Position numbers and translations under genes: made by a program. This document shows positions 23,994-30,107 of a stretch of DNA of 30,107 nt, piece after piece. The stretch covers positions 1-30,107 of the forward strand of contig CAYSXI010000043.1 of the NCBI GenBank assembly GCA_964434955.1, written 5' to 3'. Each line of letters begins with the position of its first letter. Position 1 is the first letter of the stretch. The DNA is from JANQLU01 sp964434955. Its GTDB lineage: Bacteria; Planctomycetota; Planctomycetia; Pirellulales; Pirellulaceae. The notes under the pieces were generated by a model. The model saw only the letters and a program-made list of their open reading frames with translations, was not told the DNA's origin and searched no databases.

Positions 23994-26009
23994 TTAACCT
24001 TCCAGGGTTTCGAACTCGACCGGACAGTCGGGAAGCGACTCAAAAAACAGGCTGCCGTATTTCCTCGTTTTGACTCGCGGGTCCAAAACAACAACCATTC
24101 CCCGGTCGCGTTTACTGCGAATCAATCGCCCAAACCCCTGTTTGAATTTGATAATTGCCTCGGGCAGCTGAAAGTCAAAAAACGGGTTTCCACCTGCTTC
24201 GCGTATTGCCTCCAAACGTGCCTCCAGTAACGGGTGATCGGGAACGCTGAAGGGAAGCTTGGTAATGATTACGTTCTGCAAGGCTTCACCCGGAACATCG
24301 ACACCTTGCCAGAAGCTGTCGGTGCCCAGCAGGATTCCATGCGGCTCTTTTTTGAATGCGTCCAGTAACTGGCCGCGCGGAATACCATCGCCCTGGGAAT
24401 ACAGTGGCATCTGTCGCTTTGTGAGCCAAGGAGTAATCGCGCTTGCCACACGACGAAGCATGCCGTAGCTGGTAAATAACGCGAAACAATGGCCGTCCGT
24501 TTGCGCCGCATAGTGCTTGATCGCTTCGATTGCCATCCGTTCATGGGCGACGCGCTCACTCCCCGGATCCGGCATGTTTTCGACCACGACGATTTTTGCT
24601 TGCTTCTGAAAATCGAAGGTACTGCCCAAACGGAGCGTTCTGCGTTTGGTCAGTCCGATTCGGTTGCTCAAAAAATCAAAAGACTGTTTCTCCTTGCCAA
24701 CGCTCAACGTCGCGCTCGTCAGGATGACCGAAGGAACCTGATTGAACAGGTAATCGCGAAGCAGCGGACCCACGTTGATTGGAGACGCAGCCAATTTGAT
24801 CATTTGACGCGTTCGACGTTGCCCCACCTCGACCCAATAAGCACAGTCTCCCGCCGACTGCAGACGCCAGCTTTCGATTTCGTCCGCGAGAGCGATCAGG
24901 CGATCGTGACTCGAGACAAGATCCTGTTGCTGGGATTCGTCGGGAATCTGCCGAGACGCGGCACGCAAGGCTCGCGCCAATTTTTCCAACGCGCCCGATA
25001 TTCGGTTATTCACGATACCCGCTTCATGAACGCGCGTGGTCGCTTCGAATTCCTTGTTGGCATTCTTCCGGTCACACCAGGCACGCACGTCGGAAAAAAA
25101 CTCTTCCATTAAGTAGTAGCAGTCTTGAACCATCTTTTGGGCATCCACCAATCCAAAATGGACAAGCAGGCCCTTTTGCGTTCGATCGTTGTAGAGCTTG
25201 TTCAAGACATATTCGACCTGACCTTGCGACACGGACATCCCAAGATGTTGGCCGGCGACTTGCTCAATGGTGTGTGCTTCATCCAGAATGACGGTTTGGT
25301 AGTCGGGAAGGATTTGGATATCCATTTGTCGCAGCGCGAGATCACTGAAGAACAAAGCATGGTTCACAACCAGGATTTGAGCATTCTGCAGCCTCCTTCG
25401 CGCTTTGAAATAATGGCAGTCACTGTAGGTCGGGCACTTTCGCCCCATACAGTTTCCGCTGTCGCTCGCCACTTCATCCCAGACGGTGGACGCGGGTCGA
25501 AATGAAAGATCGGTCAAGGAACCGTCGCCCGTCTGGCCCGCCCAGATCCGAATTTTTTCCAGCTCGTCCAATTCTTCCTGTTTGTTGAACAAGCTACCAG
25601 ACCGTTTGAGCGCGTTGGTCAATCGTCGCAGGCTGACGTAGTTCCGTCTGCCCTTGGCAAGCACAGCCGAAAATTCTCTTGGAATGACACTGTTAAGTAA
25701 TGGCAGATCCTTTGCGATCAGCTGTTCTTGCAAACTGATGGTGTGCGTCGAAACAATGATGCGATGTGGCTTCTCATCCTCGGAATCCAGGGGAGATTCC
25801 TGGTTTTCGGTCGCTCGAAGAATTGCCGGCACCAGGTACCCGAACGACTTTCCGACACCGGTACCTGCCTCGACAATCAAATGCTTTTCATCAGCGATGG
25901 CCTCGAACACCGCTTCCGCCATTTTCAGCTGCTGCGGGCGCGACTCATAATGCTCGAGCCGGGCAGCAATTCGGCCTTGGGGTCCAAGGATACTTTCAGT
26001 GTTCAACAT
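23994..26009 (-). CDS. dinG: DinG/XPD-like superfamily 2 DNA helicase
   Basis: A 671-residue ATP-dependent helicase of the Rad3/XPD/DinG group. The N-terminus has a Q-like SRPQQLKMAEAV, Walker A EAGTGVGKS (K54), VVNHALFFSD, the DEAH box ILDEAHTIEQ, and late motifs LTSATLS, GTDSFWQGVDVPGE and QGFGRLIRS. Iron-sulfur cysteines are C187-x4-C192-x5-C198. The usual first ligand Cys, in a KGRxNYxC motif, is Ser126 here (KGRRNYVS). Start ATG 26009 is preferred over TTG 26048 because MLNTESILGPQG begins the family-like region; neither start has a good Shine-Dalgarno sequence. It lies 109 bp downstream of the membrane protein gene on the same strand. Confidence 0.92.
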   Translation of the reverse strand: MLNTESILGPQGRIAARLEHYESRPQQLKMAEAVFEAIADEKHLIVEAGTGVGKSFGYLVPAILRATENQESPLDSEDEKPHRIIVSTHTISLQEQLIAKDLPLLNSVIPREFSAVLAKGRRNYVSLRRLTNALKRSGSLFNKQEELDELEKIRIWAGQTGDGSLTDLSFRPASTVWDEVASDSGNCMGRKCPTYSDCHYFKARRRLQNAQILVVNHALFFSDLALRQMDIQILPDYQTVILDEAHTIEQVAGQHLGMSVSQGQVEYVLNKLYNDRTQKGLLVHFGLVDAQKMVQDCYYLMEEFFSDVRAWCDRKNANKEFEATTRVHEAGIVNNRISGALEKLARALRAASRQIPDESQQQDLVSSHDRLIALADEIESWRLQSAGDCAYWVEVGQRRTRQMIKLAASPINVGPLLRDYLFNQVPSVILTSATLSVGKEKQSFDFLSNRIGLTKRRTLRLGSTFDFQKQAKIVVVENMPDPGSERVAHERMAIEAIKHYAAQTDGHCFALFTSYGMLRRVASAITPWLTKRQMPLYSQGDGIPRGQLLDAFKKEPHGILLGTDSFWQGVDVPGEALQNVIITKLPFSVPDHPLLEARLEAIREAGGNPFFDFQLPEAIIKFKQGFGRLIRSKRDRGMVVVLDPRVKTRKYGSLFFESLPDCPVEFETLEG

Positions 26010-26118
26010 GGAGCGAAGGGACGCCCAAACAAGGTCTCGGTTTGACAAAACTTATTGGTACATCATTGGCCAGATTTGAGTCAAACAAAACCCGCCTTGA
26101 CGCCACGTCGGAGGATTA

Positions 26119-27942
26119 TCAGTGGAAGGACCCGTCGGTCGACTGGATGTGATATTGCTTTCTCGCGTGGCGGATCTGGACAAGGACCCGCAACCATTGC
26201 CTCCGCAGTTGGCTACCCATGCCTGCCTTTCGACAACTGATCGCCAACGCAAAAACAAAACTGTAGCCGCCACCAATCGCAGACAGAATCCATGGTGATG
26301 AAACTGGAAAACCTCCGCGTTCGGGAAACAGAACCCAGGTTTGCAAAATGGCAAGCATCGAAAAGCATGCGGAGACGACATGGAGCTTCTTCGGCTTTCG
26401 TCGTGCCCCAAGAAACCCGGTAGCCGCCAAGGCCAGCAGGAGCACAACCAATAAGTTGACGATTTCCGGTTTGGCCCATGCGAACCAGATGAGTGTCGCT
26501 GAAAAAACAAATGGGGCAATAAACGCACAAATCGTTCGCATTTCAAATGCCAACCGGTCGTTGCGGCAAAGACCCAAAAACCAAATCGCCAGACAGGGTC
26601 CGACGAACCATGCACCATAGGCCACAACAGGTTGTTGGAGCTGAACGCCAACTAACGACAGACCTCCTGTGAAAAACATCGCGGCCGCCAACCATCTGGC
26701 TGTAGACACCCGCTCTCGCGGCAGGCCAAACTGCAGCCCGGCAAGTGCGAACAGCGGAAGTGGGTTTTGCGGATGGGCATCCCACCAGGACCGTGTATCG
26801 ATTGCAATCATTGAGGAGAACAAAACTGTCAAAGTCAGAAAAAACTCTGCGCCCTCGACGCGGCGACCGACCCCATAGGCGTAGATGACAATCAATCCCA
26901 GGACAGGGATCCAGATCGGAGATCCAAACAAAGAGAGGGTGTCAGAAAACTCCCGGGCGGCTGACGCGGAATTCCACCCTTCCTGGAAAAGAAGCATCAG
27001 CGGTGCAAACAGTAGAACCTGATAAGGTATTTCGGAATGCCTGCGTCGAAAGTTGTATTCAATCAACAGAACTCCGATCGCAACAGCGATGGGCACCAAG
27101 AAGTATCCATCGATCGAGCACTGAATTCCAGGAGCAGACTCAAAGGCCAACGCCAACAGGAACGTTCGCCCAATGACGGCCAAGCCAAAAGCAAGGAACA
27201 GCGACCAGGGATAAGCCGGCCAGCGCCAACGACTCGCGGAGTTCGATTGATTCAAGCGAGATACGCGTCTTGTCGCTCGCTTTGCAATCGGCGCCGCATA
27301 GCAAAGGCCAAGCAACAAAACCGCAAAAGCCGTGGGCACAAGAAAAGTCACAACGCCGACATGAACGGAAGGGAAAAAACAAGAACGAGCTTCGTAAGCA
27401 AATGGCGCCAAAAAAAGAATCGCAATTGCAAAGTAAACGCTTAGCCGAAAGAGCGGTGGCAACACCAACTTCAGACTTCGAAAAGTCAGTTCGCAAATGG
27501 AGGTCGAAAAAACCAGCCCTGCGATAACGGTAATTGCGGCAAGGGTCGGCTGCTCAAGCCAAAGCCCATCGGTCAGGCTTGCAATCGCGGCAAACAATAG
27601 TGGCACCACCAAAAAGATGGTCCGTGCGTCTTCCCATACTCCCCCGCGGCGAACGAGCAAAATCCCGGTAGTGACGAGGGCCATCGAATAGACAGTTAAC
27701 GAACCAATCGAAATCCATGGTTGCAGGGATTCCAGTGGCCCCGGGTTGGTCAAGCAAGCCTGTGCACCAAACAGCACTAAACCTGCACTGATCAAATAGA
27801 AGGGATTGTGCGTATAAAGAGTAGCGAGCAATTTCCGAAACAGCGATTCCCTCCGCCCGGAGTTGGGACAAGGGTGGCTGCTCGGATTGGCAGGGCGAGA
27901 CGAATGGAACGCGGAGGTTGAAGGCGGAAACTGCCCAGACAT
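26119..27942 (-). CDS. Many-pass integral membrane protein of unknown function
   Basis: A 607-residue protein. A hydrophilic Ser/Pro-rich N-terminus (about 45 residues) is followed by roughly 16-18 hydrophobic helices that fill nearly the whole length, starting at LYTHNPFYLISAGLVLFG. The C-terminal tail is short and basic (RRQWLRVLVQIRHARKQ). No transporter signature or catalytic motif is recognisable. Start ATG 27942 has CCAGGAG eight bases upstream, which excludes 60 upstream in-frame residues. It could be transcribed with the downstream DinG-like helicase gene, but nothing in the sequence links the functions. Confidence 0.75.
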   Translation of the reverse strand: MSGQFPPSTSAFHSSRPANPSSHPCPNSGRRESLFRKLLATLYTHNPFYLISAGLVLFGAQACLTNPGPLESLQPWISIGSLTVYSMALVTTGILLVRRGGVWEDARTIFLVVPLLFAAIASLTDGLWLEQPTLAAITVIAGLVFSTSICELTFRSLKLVLPPLFRLSVYFAIAILFLAPFAYEARSCFFPSVHVGVVTFLVPTAFAVLLLGLCYAAPIAKRATRRVSRLNQSNSASRWRWPAYPWSLFLAFGLAVIGRTFLLALAFESAPGIQCSIDGYFLVPIAVAIGVLLIEYNFRRRHSEIPYQVLLFAPLMLLFQEGWNSASAAREFSDTLSLFGSPIWIPVLGLIVIYAYGVGRRVEGAEFFLTLTVLFSSMIAIDTRSWWDAHPQNPLPLFALAGLQFGLPRERVSTARWLAAAMFFTGGLSLVGVQLQQPVVAYGAWFVGPCLAIWFLGLCRNDRLAFEMRTICAFIAPFVFSATLIWFAWAKPEIVNLLVVLLLALAATGFLGARRKPKKLHVVSACFSMLAILQTWVLFPERGGFPVSSPWILSAIGGGYSFVFALAISCRKAGMGSQLRRQWLRVLVQIRHARKQYHIQSTDGSFH

Positions 27943-28202
27943 GGTGTGCTCCTGGATCCGTAAGCGGATCGTATTCCGGGAGAGCGTTGGCCGCCGACGC
28001 TTTGCCGAGTTGTTGAGGTGGGAGGGGGACGAGAACACCCAATTGAAAAGCACAAAAACTATTCGCGACACCCGTGCCAAAATCAAGCCAAAAAAATGAT
28101 GGCTGACTGGACAAACCAACATGGACGCGGATTAAAGGTTCTGTCATGGTTGAAAATCAGATTCGATCCGAGTTTTCCCGCGCCCATCGAAACGATTCGC
28201 GT

Positions 28203-28208
28203 TACAAT
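28203..28208 (+). promoter_or_regulatory. Possible -10 element for cysteine-rich gene pair
   Basis: TACAAT lies 35 bases before the ATG at 28243, in the 300-bp divergent gap. An overlapping alternative is TTACAA-17 bp-TAGACA. Neither has a strong -35. Nothing else is recognisable between 27943 and 28242. Confidence 0.3.
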
Positions 28209-28242
28209 TTCGATAGTTACTTGTTAGACATTTGGATTAGTA

Positions 28243-28656
28243 ATGCCCTCACGATCGCAAATTAGATTCTGGGTTACGGCACTGGCAATCGACTCGATTG
28301 TTCTATGTACCCTGATCGGTATCTGCTCTTGCGAATGTGCCGGTCAAGAATGTTGCCCTGAAAAGGCTTGCTGCTGTTCTGAGGGCGGAGCCTTTTGTTG
28401 CAGTTCCGATTTTTGTGAGACCTGCGCATCGGGAAACAACTGCGATTGCGATTGCCCCTGTGAACATCAGTCGCAACTTCCGGCGGTTCCTGCTCCCGGT
28501 GAGCAATCAAAACAAACTCCACGCGATTCGTTTTCGGGTTGGAATCCGTTCGATTTCCCCCGACCCGAAAGCAACTTTCGCCTTCAAACACCAGACATTG
28601 GTCCTGTTTCAACAGGAAACCTTCGCTGCGCTCAGCTTGGCGTCTGGCTCAACTAA
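28243..28656 (+). CDS. Exported cysteine-rich protein
   Basis: A 137-residue protein with no family I recognise. A hydrophobic signal or anchor (about 8-28) leads directly into a block with 16 Cys between residues 28 and 73. These are arranged as CxC, CC and CCC groups: CSCEC, ECCPEKACCC, FCCSSDFCETC and NCDCDCPC. A Pro/Ser-rich, Cys-poor tail follows. CxC and CC packing is typical of metallothionein-like metal chelation, which is inference here. No lipobox fits (ICSC has Ile before Cys). The second Cys-rich gene begins 47 bp after the stop, so the two are likely one operon. The Shine-Dalgarno sequence is weak. Confidence 0.7.
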   Translation: MPSRSQIRFWVTALAIDSIVLCTLIGICSCECAGQECCPEKACCCSEGGAFCCSSDFCETCASGNNCDCDCPCEHQSQLPAVPAPGEQSKQTPRDSFSGWNPFDFPRPESNFRLQTPDIGPVSTGNLRCAQLGVWLN

Positions 28657-28659
28657 ACA

Positions 28660-28696
28660 CTCCTGAAAAAAGTCTTTTTCAATTTTTTTTCAGGAG
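28660..28696 (+). promoter_or_regulatory. Hairpin burying the Shine-Dalgarno of the second cysteine-rich gene
   Basis: CTCCTGAAAAAA (28660-28671) is exactly complementary to TTTTTTCAGGAG (28685-28696), a 12-bp stem with a 13-base loop. The right arm contains the AGGAG ribosome site of the gene at 28704. A competing smaller hairpin, GAAAAA / TTTTTC (28665-28680, loop AGTC), uses part of the left arm and would free the site. Translational control is inferred from this geometry. Confidence 0.6.
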
Positions 28697-28703
28697 ATTT
28701 CAA

Positions 28704-29084
28704 ATGATCAAAATCATTGCTGCCTGCGCTGCTGTGGCAACGCTGGCTTTTGCAACGCCTTTCGCGTTGAACCTTTCATCAAGTGAATCCGTCCCTTGCG
28801 AATGCTGCGGGCTCGATTGCGAATGTGCAAATTGCGCGTGCGACGAAAACGGATGTGCTTGCGATTCTAACGGTGATTGTTTCTGTGACGACAACTGTTG
28901 CGTCGGATGCTGCGGCGAAAAGCAGGGACAACCCCTAGCCAAAGCAAGCTGCGAATGCTGCGGCGACGACTGTCGCTGCCCAAGCTGCGCGTGTGACGAG
29001 AACGGTTGCGCTTGTGACTCCAACGGTCCTTGTTTCTGTAGCGACGACTGTTGCGTCGGTTGTTGCGGAAACGACAAAAAGTAG
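28704..29084 (+). CDS. Exported protein of two tandem 15-cysteine modules (metallothionein-like)
   Basis: A 126-residue protein with a Sec signal peptide (about 1-17, ending AFA). The mature part consists almost wholly of two 39-residue modules, C32-C70 and C83-C121, joined by 12 residues. Both have the same 15-Cys spacing: CxCC, x3, CxC, x2, CxC, x4, CxC, x5, CxC, x3, CC, x2, CC. That makes 30 Cys plus many Asp/Glu and almost no hydrophobic core, so folding probably depends on metal binding or disulfides. I know no family with this exact pattern. Metallothionein-like sequestration of metals in the envelope is the leading guess; a disulfide-rich surface protein is the alternative. AGGAG lies seven bases before ATG 28704. 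Confidence 0.82.
   Translation: MIKIIAACAAVATLAFATPFALNLSSSESVPCECCGLDCECANCACDENGCACDSNGDCFCDDNCCVGCCGEKQGQPLAKASCECCGDDCRCPSCACDENGCACDSNGPCFCSDDCCVGCCGNDKK
28797..29066 (+). repeat. Tandem duplication of the 117-bp cysteine module
   Basis: Copies lie at 28797-28913 and 28950-29066. Protein spacing is identical, and the core DENGCACDSNG is conserved without change while many synonymous codons differ. This suggests an old duplication held by selection on the protein. Confidence 0.9.
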
Positions 29085-29094
29085 CCTCATCGAT

Positions 29095-29117
29095 CGATAG
29101 ATTCCATGAATCTATCG
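29095..29117 (+). terminator. Perfect 10-bp hairpin after the cysteine-rich gene
   Basis: CGATAGATTC / GAATCTATCG pair perfectly around CAT, 10 bp after the stop codon. There is no T-run. It probably protects or helps end the transcript together with the next hairpin. Confidence 0.5.
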
Positions 29118-29133
29118 CACACACTCGAAAAGC

Positions 29134-29167
29134 AACGCTCGGGCCAAATGCTCGGGCGTTGTCTTTT
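29134..29167 (+). terminator. Intrinsic terminator after the cysteine-rich gene pair
   Basis: An 11-bp stem, AACGCTCGGGC / GCTCGGGCGTT (two G-T pairs) with loop CAAAT, is followed by GTCTTTT. It would end the transcript of the two Cys-rich genes. Confidence 0.7.
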
Positions 29168-29298
29168 GATTCATCCAACCTTCGCCAGAAGAACTCATCG
29201 TTTTCCATGAGTCGATTGGCGTGAATCTGCCTGGCCAACCCCCAGTCTCTGCAACTGATGTTTTGCAAATTGAGTGTTTAAAACCTGGCGATCCTGGC

Positions 29299-29634
29299 TT
29301 AGCCCCAAAGCGTTAGCTGCTGGGCCGGTAGTGAAGGTGAGCTTACCGTCACCGGTAGCGGCGCCTCTTTCTTTGTTTGGGAAGCACTCGATTCGACGGT
29401 TTCCAGAACTGCGGCCTCTTCTTTTGCCTGCATGTTGAACTCGGAGTTCTCCTCAACTGCCTCCTCGTCGATTCCGTAGCGCCGCAAAATCAAAGTCACG
29501 ATTTCCTCTGCTGTCGACAGTCCGCGCCGGGTGTAATAGGAATCGTTTTCCCGATTTGATTTCGCGGAGGATGGATTGCTGCGAGTCTTGTTTTCATTAC
29601 GTGTTCGAGAAGGAAGTCGGTACGGCTTGTTCAT
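29299..29634 (-). CDS. Small hypothetical protein
   Basis: A 111-residue soluble protein with no family I recognise. The basic N-terminus is rich in Arg, Asn and Ser. A predicted helix, STAEEIVTLILRRYGIDEEAVEE, is the only ordered-looking part. The rest is Glu/Ser/Pro-rich and likely disordered, ending LPAQQLTLWG. ATG 29634 is preferred over TTG 29670; a weak GGAA lies upstream. It is convergent with the cysteine-rich gene pair, and the terminator at 29134-29167 lies between them. Confidence 0.5.
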   Translation of the reverse strand: MNKPYRLPSRTRNENKTRSNPSSAKSNRENDSYYTRRGLSTAEEIVTLILRRYGIDEEAVEENSEFNMQAKEEAAVLETVESSASQTKKEAPLPVTVSSPSLPAQQLTLWG

Positions 29635-29770
29635 CAGTATTCCAATCGTGGGTCTTCCAAGCGTGATCAAGTTTGATTACCTGATTTTTCGTTGGAGGAC
29701 GGACACGGTCGGTCAATCAACACCTGGGTCCTGGCAATAAATCGTGGTGATTCGGGGATTTTTTTCGGCG

Positions 29771-29789
29771 TGTGACCGAATGTGTCACA
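29771..29789. promoter_or_regulatory. Palindromic operator-like site
   Basis: TGTGAC (29771-29776) and GTCACA (29784-29789) form an inverted repeat across 7 bp, about 110 bases before the gene at 29897. It resembles CRP/FNR-type half-sites, but the centre spacing is 9 rather than 6 between TGTGA and TCACA. The remainder of the 262-bp divergent gap shows nothing I can name. Confidence 0.25.
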
Positions 29790-29896
29790 AATCGAACGAG
29801 CCGGTAAATTGGCGAAACATCAATTCGTCGTTTCCTGGATTTGGAATTTCGGTAAACTTAAGGTTTCCCTGAATGCAATGAACGCGACAGACATTT

Positions 29897-30107
29897 ATGC
29901 GTCTCACAATTGTTCTTTTCTTGAACCTGCTCTGGTTGGCACCGACCCAACTTTTGGCACAGGATTCCGGCCAGGATCAAGTGACCTACCGGGCCAAGAA
30001 AAACGAACAACCGATTACTCGCCGCGGCACGATTTCCGACTTCAATGGCCAGTTTTTGACGTTGAAACTTGATAAGCTCGAGCGGAAAATTCCGACCGGA
30101 CAAGTTA
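29897..30107 (+). CDS. Exported protein, N-terminal part (runs off window)
   Basis: An open frame of 70 codons from ATG 29897 to the right edge without a stop. It begins with a clear Sec signal peptide, MRLTIVLFLNLLWLAPTQLLA, followed by QDSGQDQVTYRAKKNEQP, then a beta-type segment (RRGTISDFNGQFLTLKL) and LERKIPTGQV. The signal peptide and coding-like codon use support a real gene. The short TISDFNGQFLTLKL segment suggests a small beta domain. The family cannot be told from this fragment. No strong Shine-Dalgarno sequence precedes the ATG. Confidence 0.65.
   Translation, partial: MRLTIVLFLNLLWLAPTQLLAQDSGQDQVTYRAKKNEQPITRRGTISDFNGQFLTLKLDKLERKIPTGQV

Noticed and set aside
22811..24073. 420-residue + frame inside the lyase-like gene
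   Set aside because: A Ser/Arg/Thr-rich shadow without start signals. The overlapping frame from 22018 has a signal peptide and coherent protein character.
27554..28147. 197-residue minus-strand frame overlapping the membrane protein gene
   Set aside because: A shadow of the membrane protein in another frame. The CCAGGAG site fits the ATG at 27942 in the other frame.
29771..29789. CRP-type binding site
   Set aside because: The half-sites TGTGA and TCACA are separated by 9 bp, not the 6 bp of the CRP consensus. Kept only as an unnamed palindrome.

Overview
The window looks like chromosomal DNA of a planctomycete, most likely of the Pirellulales. This is inferred from protein character only: a UvrA with a Lys-rich linker and a long C-terminal extension, an envelope protein beginning MRLTLRTLLAYL, glycine-rich and Asp-box exported proteins, and a DinG-type helicase beside a many-pass membrane protein. 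Base composition and codon use look even across the window. I saw no tRNA, rRNA, CRISPR array, insertion sequence, integrase or phage gene.

Layout. 1-3161: 3' part of a uvrA gene on + that runs off the left edge. 3329-6103: a three-gene minus-strand cluster, transcribed exported TPR protein, then HD hydrolase, then pterin carbinolamine dehydratase. 6104-6810: divergent regulatory region with a good promoter and a structured leader ahead of a K+-dependent-type membrane pyrophosphatase (6811-9276, with terminator). 9670-10623: exported glycine-rich protein with terminator. 10854-11912 (minus): ornithine cyclodeaminase/mu-crystallin family enzyme. 12403-15477: large secreted Asp-box (sortilin/VPS10-like) propeller protein. 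15701-18148: single-pass protein with a FecR-like region. 18572-21953: hpf, ptsN, an HPr/NPr-like phosphocarrier and RNase E/G. 22018-23979: secreted lyase-like protein. 23994-27942 (minus): DinG-like helicase and a many-pass membrane protein. 28243-29084: two adjacent exported cysteine-rich proteins. 29299-29634 (minus): small unknown protein. 29897-end: start of another exported protein.

How the parts relate. The hpf-ptsN-npr trio recalls the rpoN-hpf-ptsN-rapZ-npr locus of proteobacteria. Here neither rapZ nor an Enzyme I gene is present, and an RNase E/G gene follows after an unusually long gap. Many products are predicted to act in the cell envelope.

The most unusual region is 28243-29084. 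It holds two small exported proteins packed with cysteine. The second is an exact tandem duplication of a 39-residue, 15-cysteine module. Between the genes lies a perfect 12-bp inverted repeat that would bury the second gene's Shine-Dalgarno sequence. I read this as a candidate exported metallothionein-like pair with built-in translational control. The metal-binding role and the control are inference.

Several gene starts were moved inward from the longest open frame, using Shine-Dalgarno sequences and signal peptides: 9670, 11912, 15701, 20307, 22018, 26009, 27942, 28704 and 29634.
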